Numbered from the stretch's first letter, positions 1 to 5,146 are shown. The stretch: DNA of 18,491 nt from Candidatus Parcubacteria bacterium (GCA_026395615.1 JAPLYH010000041.1:1-18491), one strand, 5' to 3'. Numbers and translations: made by a program. The notes: generated by a model from the sequence alone, not told the origin.

Positions 1-2
1 TT

Positions 3-611
3 TGTGATGATTGCTTCGCTTTGATTGAGATTTTCCGGGATATTTCCTGTGAAAAATTCTTTTATATTGATGGGCTACATTATGCTACTGCCTACAACGA
101 TAAACTCGTTAAATCAATAATTCATTCTTGCAAATATGCTCGTATTAAAGAATTAACTCGTCCATTAGCTGATTTAATTATAGCCCACTTTAAATTATTG
201 GACAATCAAACGATGTTATCAACCCAATTATTTTCTAAAGAGCAAAATTCTTCCAATTTAATCGTCTGTTGTGTACCTATTCATAAGAAAAAATTGAAAA
301 ACAGAGAATTCAACCAATCAGAAGAAATTGCCAAACATTTGTCCGAAGAATTTGGATTAAATTTTATCAAAGATTTAATTATTAAAATAAAAAATACTCC
401 TCCCCAAGCCGAACTTTCAAAAGATGAACGCAAAAAAAATATTACTAACACTTTTGAAATAAATCCGTTGCTAAAAGACGTTATAAAGGACAAAAACATC
501 TTGTTGGTTGACGATGTTTTTACAACCGGCTCAACAATGGAAGAATGCAGTAAGATTTTGAAGCAAAACTGCGCCCAAAGTGTTTGGGGCGCAGTCGTTG
601 CCAGAGATTAA
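3..611 (+). CDS. comF: ComF family phosphoribosyltransferase-like protein (5' end outside window)
   Basis: The reading frame is open from base 3 and begins with Cys-Asp-Asp-Cys, which fits the second half of the N-terminal zinc-finger cysteines of ComF proteins. The TTG at 21 is therefore not the true start and the gene runs off the left edge. The C-terminal half holds the PRPP-binding motif VDDVFTTGST (bases 507-536), the hallmark of type I phosphoribosyltransferase folds, preceded by the family-typical stretch NREFNQSEEIAKHL. ComF proteins are linked to DNA uptake during natural competence, where they act in the cytoplasm next to the translocation helicase; the exact reaction is not established. 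No competence partner is visible here. The gene ends 100 bases before the convergent ClpP-like gene. Confidence 0.88.
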   Translation, partial: CDDCFALIEIFRDISCEKFFYIDGLHYATAYNDKLVKSIIHSCKYARIKELTRPLADLIIAHFKLLDNQTMLSTQLFSKEQNSSNLIVCCVPIHKKKLKNREFNQSEEIAKHLSEEFGLNFIKDLIIKIKNTPPQAELSKDERKKNITNTFEINPLLKDVIKDKNILLVDDVFTTGSTMEECSKILKQNCAQSVWGAVVARD

Positions 612-626
612 ATTATTGGCAGTGCA

Positions 627-638
627 CTCAGGTTAAAT
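627..638. repeat. Boundary motif, variant copy (CTCAGGTTAAAT)
   Basis: This is a 12-base variant of the motif CTCGGGTTAAGT that occurs exactly at 1258-1269, 2664-2675 and 2950-2961. It lies in the 100-base gap between the convergent comF and ClpP-like genes. The rest of the gap is A+T-rich; I see a weak hairpin around 600-620 (TGCCA/TGGCA) but no clear terminator. Confidence 0.4.
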
Positions 639-711
639 CATTATAAATACAAGTGACACAAATATTTTCTGAACTATTTCCCAGCGAAAATTTTGTGCAT
701 GCGAACTGAGA

Positions 712-1221
712 TTATAAAATTTCGTCAATAAGTTTTGCTTCAAATGCTTTATTTGCATCAAAATATTTATCTTGATTGGCCATATCTGCTATGTGTTCAA
801 TCTTATCGCCAGATCTTTCCGCATATATCTCATAATATTTATCGTCCAAAGACTTAAAGGTATCCAGTGCTGCTTGTGCGTTTATTACAGAACCAGTCAC
901 CTGTACGGTACTTTTATGGAGCATTACGCGGCTATTAGCGGTCATTAAGCGCTTCTCGCAGCCCTGTAAGATAAGAGAAGCACCCGAATAAGCAATTCCT
1001 GAAACTACACCAATAATGTTTCTGTCGGATTTTTTTAGCAGATCATATATACCAAGAGATGTATGAGTATCTCCACCAGGTGAATTTATAAAAACTGTAA
1101 TATCATCACCAGCTTTGGTTTGGCTAATCAATTCTGAAAAGCGTTTGGTGAATACGGTAAAAAAATCTTTATTATCTATAGGGCCATTTACCCAGATTGG
1201 ATTTTTGAATTGATAAGGCAT
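712..1221 (-). CDS. ClpP-family serine protease
   Basis: The 169-residue protein aligns along its length with the proteolytic subunit of Clp. Visible landmarks are INSPGGDT (residues 46-52, oxyanion region), the nucleophile Ser79 in GIAYSG, His102 in VMLHK, and Asp151 in QDKYF ahead of the LIDEI end. The catalytic triad is therefore complete. It is shorter than typical mature ClpP (about 190 residues) and starts directly at the first strand, so it lacks most of the N-terminal axial-loop region that contacts the ATPase. ClpP normally forms a 14-mer fed by ClpX, ClpA or ClpC in the cytoplasm; no such ATPase is in the window. The divergence and accessory setting suggest a second, specialised ClpP rather than the housekeeping one, so no symbol is given. 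The ATG at 1221 is the first start in frame and has no clear ribosome binding site. Confidence 0.85.
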   Translation of the reverse strand: MPYQFKNPIWVNGPIDNKDFFTVFTKRFSELISQTKAGDDITVFINSPGGDTHTSLGIYDLLKKSDRNIIGVVSGIAYSGASLILQGCEKRLMTANSRVMLHKSTVQVTGSVINAQAALDTFKSLDDKYYEIYAERSGDKIEHIADMANQDKYFDANKAFEAKLIDEIL

Positions 1222-1257
1222 ATGAATTACACAATAAAATTTTTCTATGGCGAACCG

Positions 1258-1269
1258 CTCGGGTTAAGT
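1258..1269. repeat. Boundary motif CTCGGGTTAAGT
   Basis: This exact 12-mer also occurs at 2664-2675 and 2950-2961. Here it sits between the trypsin-like gene and the ClpP-like gene, about 37 bases upstream of the ClpP-like start on the minus strand (read there as ACTTAACCCGAG). A weak 5-bp hairpin (TCGGG/CCCGA) overlaps it. No function is known to me. Confidence 0.5.
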
Positions 1270-1296
1270 GCCCCGAATGTACAATCAGCATAAGGA

Positions 1297-2073
1297 TTAT
1301 TTAGGGTCAATTCTGGAAGTTTGCTGACCCGTCTCGGTCAGAAGCTTATGAGAGAGATTATCCAACAATTGTCTGACCGCATTAATAGGTCTTGCGCCCC
1401 CAACGTGCATTGGCTCCCTAATATCAAGGTCTTTGTATTTCTCTAATTCTGTTGGTTTTCTAAATGCATTTGTCATTACACCCACGACTACATTGTTTCT
1501 TTCAAACATGAGAGGACAGCCGCTATTCCCAGGATTGTTAATCGCATCCACAAGAATAAATACTCGTTTTTGATCCTGATTGAATTTGATAGTGCTCACA
1601 ACACCTGTGTTTAGCACCTCTGTCCATCCCCAGCCTTCATTCATAATAACAGCTGCATACGGATAACCAATAAAGCAAACTTTGGCTCCTTCTTTAACAT
1701 TATCCGAATTTCCAAGTTTTAGTTCTTCAACTATGGAATTAGCTAAAGTATCAACCTCATAAATTGCAACGTCATTTTCTTTGTCTTTATCAATTAACTT
1801 AAGTGGGCGCCATTCATATAGGGAACCATCTGCCTTGATAGGAACGAGAGCTCGTAAATTAGGGACATTTGTGATGGCAAAACTAGTGGGTGGATCAGGG
1901 TTAATAATGTGATAACACCCAGCTACTCTATTCTTGTTCTTTGAAATAACAAAGGCGCTGCCAACTATCATAATTTTGCTTTGATCGTCTGGTATTATGT
2001 ATCCAATTGCCAAAACAGCCAGTTTCGCCTTTTTAATTCTTTTTTCTCGATTATTGAATACGGATATTAACAT
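1297..2073 (-). CDS. Trypsin-like (S1/HtrA-type) serine protease, no signal peptide
   Basis: The 258-residue protein shows the three catalytic blocks of chymotrypsin-fold proteases: His55 in AGCYHII after GSAFVIS, Asp101 in ENDVAIYE, and Ser184 in NPGNSGCPL. The spacing is normal for the family. The N-terminus (MLISVFNNREKRIKKAK) is charged and lacks a hydrophobic leader or membrane anchor, and no PDZ domain follows the catalytic domain. This makes it unlike exported DegP/HtrA proteins and points to action in the cytoplasm. Cys186 replaces the usual Gly right after the GNSG core (GNSGCP instead of GNSGGP). It sits between the ClpP-like gene and an unrecognised gene, in the same direction. The substrate is unknown; related stand-alone trypsin domains in other bacteria appear in stress and in anti-phage modules. 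Confidence 0.82.
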   Translation of the reverse strand: MLISVFNNREKRIKKAKLAVLAIGYIIPDDQSKIMIVGSAFVISKNKNRVAGCYHIINPDPPTSFAITNVPNLRALVPIKADGSLYEWRPLKLIDKDKENDVAIYEVDTLANSIVEELKLGNSDNVKEGAKVCFIGYPYAAVIMNEGWGWTEVLNTGVVSTIKFNQDQKRVFILVDAINNPGNSGCPLMFERNNVVVGVMTNAFRKPTELEKYKDLDIREPMHVGGARPINAVRQLLDNLSHKLLTETGQQTSRIDPK

Positions 2074-2118
2074 TTTAGTGCTTCGTGTTGACTAGCCGTG
2101 TGAGGTGAACTTGAAACT

Positions 2119-2664
2119 TTAATCAAATAAATCTGAACAAACGGAGGCCCCCGGAGTCATTTTTATAGCTGGTCCCTTTAAATCAGCCTCGAGACAAAAT
2201 TGCATTCCGCGCCCAGAGCGTTTTACATAACACCTGATAATTCTAGGGTCAGCGAATCTAAACTCGGTTTCTTCTATTAGCTCTTGTAGGCAGTCCGCTA
2301 GTTTATCTCTCTGTGAAAAAAGTTTATTATTTTCAAAAATCAGACCAAGTGTTTGTAGAACTGTGATAAGTCTTTGAATTACATCAGTTTTATTAAACAC
2401 CGCAGAACGGCCAAAGATAGTTCCGCCTTTTTCAGAAACTGAAATAAAATTCATTACAAATGAATTTACGTGGTTAAAAGAGACGCCCCTATCTCTGCTT
2501 TCGCTATGCGCAACAAAGTTAGATAGATCTAATAAAATCTGATCGTTGGAAAAACTTGGTCTAAGCCAGATAAATAAAAGTCCCACGTCAGAGCATATAA
2601 AATCTGCGGTACAAATCTTATTAAGAATTTTCTGTATTTTTTCTGTTTTCATAAAGCGGGACAC
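2119..2664 (-). CDS. Hypothetical protein, family not recognised
   Basis: A 181-codon frame opens with GTG at 2664, but the ATG at 2652 (giving MKTEKIQKILNK..., 177 residues) is the likelier start. No good ribosome binding site supports either. The protein is soluble, with no membrane segment. It contains NFVAHSESRDRG (around residue 45), a hydrophobic helical part (VIQRLITVLQTLGLIF) and a basic, aromatic C-terminal region. I do not recognise the family. The first 15 or so codons and the upstream spacer lie inside the 77-bp repeat at 2617-2693, whose second copy precedes a membrane-protein fragment. The gene lies 45 bases before the trypsin-like protease gene in the same direction, so the two may be co-transcribed. 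Confidence 0.6.
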   Translation of the reverse strand: MSRFMKTEKIQKILNKICTADFICSDVGLLFIWLRPSFSNDQILLDLSNFVAHSESRDRGVSFNHVNSFVMNFISVSEKGGTIFGRSAVFNKTDVIQRLITVLQTLGLIFENNKLFSQRDKLADCLQELIEETEFRFADPRIIRCYVKRSGRGMQFCLEADLKGPAIKMTPGASVCSDLFD

Positions 2665-2693
2665 TCGGGTTAAGTACTATTTATTTGAAGGTG
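2617..2693. repeat. 77-bp direct repeat, copy 1
   Basis: All 77 bases are identical to 2903-2979, at an offset of 286 bases. On the minus strand the repeat reads as the last eight codons and stop of one frame (HLQINST-stop), a 17-base spacer, then the first codons of the next frame (MKTEKIQKILNK). Here it leads into the hypothetical gene at 2119-2664. Confidence 0.97.
2664..2675. repeat. Boundary motif CTCGGGTTAAGT (inside repeat copy 1)
   Basis: Exact copy of the motif at 1258-1269. It overlaps the TAA stop of the short frame ending at 2670 and lies about 12 bases upstream of the ATG at 2652 on the minus strand. Confidence 0.5.
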
Positions 2694-2729
2694 TTTCGAG
2701 GTCTTCAGAAGGTCATCAATCCGAGGCAT
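2670..2729 (-). pseudogene. 19-codon frame ending in the repeat, probably a gene remnant
   Basis: An ATG at 2729 opens the frame MPRIDDLLKTSK, which runs into the repeat-encoded ending HLQINST-stop. The gene at 2956-3318 ends in the same seven residues and in the same frame. This suggests a remnant or recombination joint rather than a working gene. No ribosome binding site is visible. Confidence 0.3.
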
Positions 2730-2745
2730 GTGGGTCGGGGTCTTT

Positions 2746-2934
2746 TTACTTAAAAAATATCAATCTTATTACCCAAACAACTAAACCCAAAACTCCGATG
2801 TAGATTATGGGGACAAACAATAGAGAACTGGCGCCAAAAACAATATCTTGAATTCGTTGTTTTGTTCTTTGGAATGCAACAACCGGCGCAACGAATAATA
2901 CACTTATTAAGAATTTTCTGTATTTTTTCTGTTT
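2746..2934 (-). pseudogene. Fragment of a small membrane protein without a start codon
   Basis: In this frame 62 codons run from just after a TGA (2937-2935) to a TAA at 2746-2748. The product begins basic (KQKKYRKFL), then gives two hydrophobic segments, ISVLFVAPVVAF and SSLLFVPIIYIGVLGLVVWVIRLIFF, and ends FFK. This has the look of a real two-helix membrane protein, but there is no ATG, GTG or TTG at its head. The first part lies inside repeat copy 2. An overlapping frame on the same strand (2750-2950) reads MKTEKIQKILNK and then loses protein-like character at the junction. I take this as a truncated gene brought in with the 209-bp insert; its family is unknown. Confidence 0.4.
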
Positions 2935-2979
2935 TCATAAAGCGGGACACTCGGGTTAAGTACTATTTATTTGAAGGTG
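2903..2979. repeat. 77-bp direct repeat, copy 2
   Basis: Identical to 2617-2693. This copy holds the last codons of the gene at 2956-3318. Bases 2694-2902 between the copies (209 bp) resemble neither flank. Recombination between the copies would remove 286 bp and join the 120-residue gene directly to the 177-residue gene. Confidence 0.97.
2950..2961. repeat. Boundary motif CTCGGGTTAAGT (inside repeat copy 2)
   Basis: Third exact copy of the 12-mer. It overlaps the TAA stop codon of the gene at 2956-3318. Confidence 0.5.
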
Positions 2980-3318
2980 AATTAGTTGGAGAACACACCA
3001 GACAGCTGTCATCACGGCTTCGCTTCTATGAATAGGTTTTCCTAAGGCATTTATTTGTTCTCCTAATTCTTTCATAGCCATTGGATCGTCAATATTTTTA
3101 CCCTGCGATTTTGCTTCGGCAATTATTTTATCAGCAGAATCAGCTCTCACCTTTAATGTTTCTAAAAAGAAAACATCATTGCTTTTAACTTCGGATAAAT
3201 TACTTAAGCCGAAAATCTGGCCAGATCTATATCTACCAGTCATATAATTTGACCTAGAATATAAATCGGCCAAAATTTGTTCTCCTTTACTTAAATCTTC
3301 AAATTTTTTAGTTTCCAT
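2956..3318 (-). CDS. Hypothetical protein, 120 residues
   Basis: A soluble, mostly helical protein beginning METKKFEDLSKGEQILADLY, with a central region rich in charged residues (LETLKVRADSADKIIAEAKSQGKNIDD) and a more hydrophobic end (VMTAVWCVLQLI). No membrane segment, signal peptide or catalytic motif is visible and I do not recognise the family. The last residues HLQINST are encoded inside repeat copy 2 and are shared with the short frame at 2670-2729, so the natural C-terminus may have been replaced by recombination. It is the first gene of the minus-strand island after the two tRNA-Ser genes. A TATAAT box lies 12 bases upstream of the ATG. Confidence 0.6.
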   Translation of the reverse strand: METKKFEDLSKGEQILADLYSRSNYMTGRYRSGQIFGLSNLSEVKSNDVFFLETLKVRADSADKIIAEAKSQGKNIDDPMAMKELGEQINALGKPIHRSEAVMTAVWCVLQLIHLQINST

Positions 3319-3330
3319 GGTGATTTAATT

Positions 3331-3357
3331 ATTATAGCCTACCTAAAACATTTTAGG
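3331..3357 (-). promoter_or_regulatory. Possible promoter -10 box and overlapping inverted repeat
   Basis: On the minus strand TATAAT (3336-3331) lies just upstream of the ATG at 3318. No good -35 box is found 17 bases away; instead a perfect inverted repeat, CCTAAAA-CA-TTTTAGG (3342-3357), occupies the spacer. The repeat could be a repressor or activator site. A second small hairpin (TCGGA-TCGC-TCCGA, 3361-3374) follows the tRNA-Ser(TGA) 3' end. Confidence 0.35.
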
Positions 3358-3387
3358 CATTCGGATCGCTCCGATAATAAGTTTTCT

Positions 3388-3477
3388 TGGCGGAGAGGGT
3401 GGGGTTCGAACCCACGATGCCCTTTCGGACATAATAGTTTTCAAGACTATCCCTTTCAACCGCTCAGGCACCTCTCC
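3388..3477 (-). tRNA. tRNA-Ser(TGA), CCA encoded
   Basis: The minus strand folds as a class II cloverleaf: acceptor GGAGAGG/CCTCTCC, anticodon arm ATAGT-CTTGAAA-ACTAT giving anticodon TGA, a long variable arm (GTCCGAAAGGGC), and T arm GTGGG-TTCGAAC-CCCAC. The discriminator base is G (3391), followed by encoded CCA (3390-3388). This is the only tRNA in the window with encoded CCA. It reads UCA and other UCN codons. Confidence 0.96.
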
Positions 3478-3506
3478 AATTCTTCAAATAATATCTAAAA
3501 CTTGTG

Positions 3507-3595
3507 CGGAGAGGGTGGGATTCGAACCCACGAGGGGATATGACTCCCCTAACACATTAGCAGTGTGCCACTTTCGACCACTCAGTCACCTCTCC
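3507..3595 (-). tRNA. tRNA-Ser(GCT)
   Basis: Acceptor GGAGAGG/CCTCTCC, anticodon arm GCACA-CTGCTAA-TGTGT with anticodon GCT, a long variable arm, and T arm GTGGG-TTCGAAT-CCCAC. The discriminator is G (3507); no CCA is encoded (CAC follows). It reads AGC/AGU and is 29 bases upstream of tRNA-Ser(TGA), presumably in one transcript. No intron is present in either tRNA. Confidence 0.96.
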
Positions 3596-3614
3596 TAAAA
3601 TGGGTACTATCCAT

Positions 3615-3643
3615 ATACTAACCTATCTCTTATATCTTTTCAA
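3615..3643 (-). promoter_or_regulatory. Promoter for the tRNA-Ser pair, overlapping the endonuclease 3' end
   Basis: On the minus strand TTGAAA (3643-3638), a 17-base spacer, and TAGTAT (3620-3615), ending 19 bases before the tRNA-Ser(GCT) 5' end. The -35 box and most of the spacer are inside the last codons of the LAGLIDADG gene (stop at 3623-3625). The layout matches the tRNA-Arg and tRNA-Glu promoters of this window (TTGAAT with 17-base spacers). Confidence 0.6.
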
Positions 3644-4600
3644 ATGTTTTGGATTATGCGACCCGAAAATATCAAAATATGCTTTAACGTCTTTTATACT
3701 ATCAATCCGAATGTCCCTATTATCAAACATTCTGGGATTTAACTTATTCTTTTTTAGAATATTAAATACGGATTTACGTAAAGGGTTAGAATAACTAGTA
3801 AAAGCGAGTTTCTTATAGCTATAACTTTTCCCATTTGATTTATAACTATGAGTAAACACACAGCCATCAGTGTCAAAAAGCCCACGGACACAAGCGATTG
3901 AATACTTACTATTTCTTTTAATCCAATCAGGAATGTCCACTTGTTGCTTGATCTTATTTCCTTTTTTGAGTCCGAGTTTCTCAACACAGAAACGAACTAA
4001 CTCACTTCTAGACACAGAATAATTGATAACATTACCCTCTTTTTTATAATAAGTTCCTACGGGAACATCAAATAATCTTTTAATTAAAGACACTACAAAT
4101 TTACCAAAATCTCTATCGTCGATTGCATTAAGAGAAATTGTAATTTGTCTCTGAGTAATACTTCCATCACCTAAAACTATACCAACAAATTCAGCCAAGT
4201 TTTCAGAAAATTTTGGTTTTTTTATAAAATTAACTGCGGAAATGATTTTTGAATTATATTGTCCCTTCTCATACCACCATTTATACCATCTCTTTTTACG
4301 ATATTCTGGATCTCCTCCTATCCTCCCATATTTCTTATAAACTGCTATCCCGCCCGCAGAGGAAAAATTTTTTGTATACCAATAGTCGTTTTTTAATATA
4401 ACATTCTTCGGAAAAATAACCTCGCTCTTCCTACACAGTTTTTTAAGAGAATCTAAATCCATGGAAAATTTACCTCTTCTCCAATCTCTAATTGTTCTTT
4501 TGGATAAATTACAAAGTTTTGCAGCATCTTCCACTCCGATACGAGACAAAATATTATTCATTAATTTCTTTTGTTGTTCTGGGGCTATGAAAACACGCAT
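3623..4600 (-). CDS. Free-standing LAGLIDADG homing endonuclease-like protein with N-terminal HTH
   Basis: The 325-residue protein has a helix-turn-helix at about residues 22-45 (AAKLCNLSKRTIRDWRRG). A basic, aromatic linker follows (KKYGRIGGDPEYRKKRWYKW, 89-108), of a kind I associate with LAGLIDADG proteins of CPR bacteria. Two LAGLIDADG helices come next: LAEFVGIVLGDG (135-146, catalytic Asp145) and ACVRGLFDTDG (236-246, Asp245). Two motifs in one chain imply a monomeric nuclease acting on an asymmetric site; both acidic residues are kept, so it is likely active. It stands alone, not inside an intron or intein. Its stop is 28 bases from tRNA-Ser(GCT), so the element sits immediately upstream of the tRNA pair. 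It could instead be a domesticated DNA-binding regulator. Confidence 0.86.
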   Translation of the reverse strand: MRVFIAPEQQKKLMNNILSRIGVEDAAKLCNLSKRTIRDWRRGKFSMDLDSLKKLCRKSEVIFPKNVILKNDYWYTKNFSSAGGIAVYKKYGRIGGDPEYRKKRWYKWWYEKGQYNSKIISAVNFIKKPKFSENLAEFVGIVLGDGSITQRQITISLNAIDDRDFGKFVVSLIKRLFDVPVGTYYKKEGNVINYSVSRSELVRFCVEKLGLKKGNKIKQQVDIPDWIKRNSKYSIACVRGLFDTDGCVFTHSYKSNGKSYSYKKLAFTSYSNPLRKSVFNILKKNKLNPRMFDNRDIRIDSIKDVKAYFDIFGSHNPKHLKRYKR

Positions 4601-4616
4601 TAATTTTAGAATTAAT
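4599..4616. promoter_or_regulatory. Near-perfect palindrome over the endonuclease start
   Basis: ATTAATT-ttag-AATTAAT overlaps the ATG (4600-4598) of the LAGLIDADG gene. It could be an operator for self-repression by the protein's HTH, or a hairpin that hides the start codon. A GGAGG (4623-4627 region on the minus strand) lies too far upstream to serve this ATG directly. In A+T-rich DNA such palindromes also arise by chance. Confidence 0.3.
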
Positions 4617-4675
4617 GATTCTGCTATACCTCCATATTATCATAAAAAATAAAATTCTACTATATCAATGAAGAT

Positions 4676-4705
4676 GCGGGAGACAGAGCAAGCTCTGTCT
4701 CCCGC
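4676..4705 (-). terminator. Strong hairpin terminator, 14-bp perfect stem
   Basis: GCGGGAGACAGAGC and its exact complement (4676-4689 and 4692-4705) flank a two-base centre. On the + strand TTTT follows; on the minus strand the tail is ATCTTCATT, poorer in T. It closes the G+C-rich unit that starts at the promoter 5027-4999 and may work in both directions. Confidence 0.65.
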
Positions 4706-4713
4706 TTTTCGGA

Positions 4714-4947
4714 TCATGCGCACAGGCATGTGCCCACGCCTCCTCGCCGTCGCTTCATCCGCGCCACAAACGGCACGACAAGACCGATGCAGATCGGAAG
4801 AATGATGATGGATGCCAGCCAACCAAGATAGTAAAGCACTAGCCCCCAAAAACCACTCTTTTGATAGAACACCGGCCCTATGAGCAAGGCAACAGTCCGA
4901 AATCCACGCCATCTGTCCAAAGACACAGTAAACCGAGCCCAAACCAC
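4714..4947 (-). CDS. Possible small membrane protein in a G+C-rich unit
   Basis: The 77-codon frame from GTG 4947 has a hydrophobic middle (FWGLVLYYLGWLASIIILPICIGLVVPFV, residues about 33-61, written here in two helices' worth of sequence separated around LGWLAS) followed by a basic end RMKRRRGG, as in an inner-membrane protein with a cytoplasmic tail. The only good ribosome binding site (AGGAGG, 4972-4967) is spaced for the ATG at 4961 in another frame, not for this GTG, which lies 19 bases away. Bases 4741-4980 are about 54% G+C by hand count, against roughly 30% in recG. It could be a frameshifted gene joined to the 4961 frame, a late-acquired gene, or non-coding RNA. Family not recognised. 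Confidence 0.4.
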   Translation of the reverse strand: MVWARFTVSLDRWRGFRTVALLIGPVFYQKSGFWGLVLYYLGWLASIIILPICIGLVVPFVARMKRRRGGVGTCLCA

Positions 4948-4961
4948 AATAGAACGCGCAT
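4878..4961 (-). CDS. Short hydrophobic frame with consensus ribosome binding site
   Basis: ATG at 4961 lies five bases after AGGAGG, the best Shine-Dalgarno site in the window. It opens 27 codons, MRVLLWFGLGLLCLW then TDGVDFGLLPCS, ending at TAG 4880-4878. The start looks like a signal peptide or membrane segment. It overlaps the 4714-4947 frame and a shift of -1 would join the two into one membrane protein. No slippery heptamer is evident in the overlap, so a mutation-type frameshift or a leader peptide is as likely as programmed shifting. Confidence 0.4.
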   Translation of the reverse strand: MRVLLWFGLGLLCLWTDGVDFGLLPCS

Positions 4962-4966
4962 GGCCA

Positions 4967-4972
4967 CCTCCT
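4967..4972 (-). promoter_or_regulatory. Shine-Dalgarno site AGGAGG
   Basis: A full consensus site five bases before ATG 4961. It is notable because most genes in the window have none, and it decides the start within the G+C-rich unit. Confidence 0.6.
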
Positions 4973-4998
4973 GTGGGTAACGTGACTCTCTGTTTGAT

Positions 4999-5027
4999 AC
5001 AATATAATATTTAACAACAAAAGTCAA
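4999..5027 (-). promoter_or_regulatory. Promoter of the G+C-rich unit
   Basis: TTGACT (5027-5022), 17-base spacer, TATTGT (5004-4999) on the minus strand, about 38 bases before the AGGAGG. It is back to back with the tRNA-Arg promoter: the two -35 boxes are three bases apart. Confidence 0.6.
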
Positions 5028-5030
5028 TGG

Positions 5031-5059
5031 TTGAATCTGTACTCGTTTTGTGCTAATTT
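5031..5059 (+). promoter_or_regulatory. Promoter of tRNA-Arg (and perhaps recG)
   Basis: TTGAAT (5031-5036), 17-base spacer, TAATTT (5054-5059); the tRNA begins nine bases later at 5068, so the leader is only a few bases. No other promoter is evident before recG. Confidence 0.6.
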
Positions 5060-5067
5060 TAAACCAA

Positions 5068-5140
5068 GTCCCCGTAGTTTAATGGATAGAATATTTGGTT
5101 GCGGACCAAAAGACTGGAGGTTCGACTCCTCCCGGGGACA
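5068..5140 (+). tRNA. tRNA-Arg(GCG)
   Basis: All four arms fold: acceptor GTCCCCG/CGGGGAC, D arm with GGATAG carrying A20 (an arginine identity base), anticodon arm TTTGG-TTGCGGA-CCAAA with anticodon GCG, and T arm GGAGG-TTCGACT-CCTCC. The discriminator is A and CCA is not encoded. It reads CGC and CGU. Most bacteria instead use an ACG anticodon edited to inosine. Confidence 0.94.
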
Positions 5141-5146
5141 CAGAAA

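Noticed and set aside
612..711. A dif-like XerC/XerD site in the comF-ClpP gap
   Set aside because: GGTTAAAT resembles part of a XerD arm, but the partner arm and the 6-base centre are not recognisable.
627..2979. An integron cassette array with attC sites
   Set aside because: GTTAAGT/GTTAAAT fits the GTTRRRY core, but no partner RYYYAAC box with complementary inner arms is found 50-150 bases away, and the 77-bp identity runs past both sides of the core. No integrase is in the window.
2617..2979. Insertion sequence with long target duplication
   Set aside because: The 209-bp interior has no transposase and no terminal inverted repeats, and 77 bp is far too long for a normal target duplication.
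3388..3595. Self-splicing introns in the tRNA-Ser genes, prompted by the nearby LAGLIDADG gene
   Set aside because: Both tRNAs fold as continuous class II cloverleafs.
4878..4961. Programmed -1 frameshifting joining the two small membrane frames
   Set aside because: No slippery heptamer of the X-XXY-YYZ type was found in the overlap. Left as a possible ordinary frameshift.
4640..5020. A 126-codon minus-strand frame across the G+C-rich unit
   Set aside because: It runs through the promoter, the ribosome binding site and the terminator hairpin, and its product has no coherent membrane or domain pattern; G+C-rich DNA has few stops by chance.
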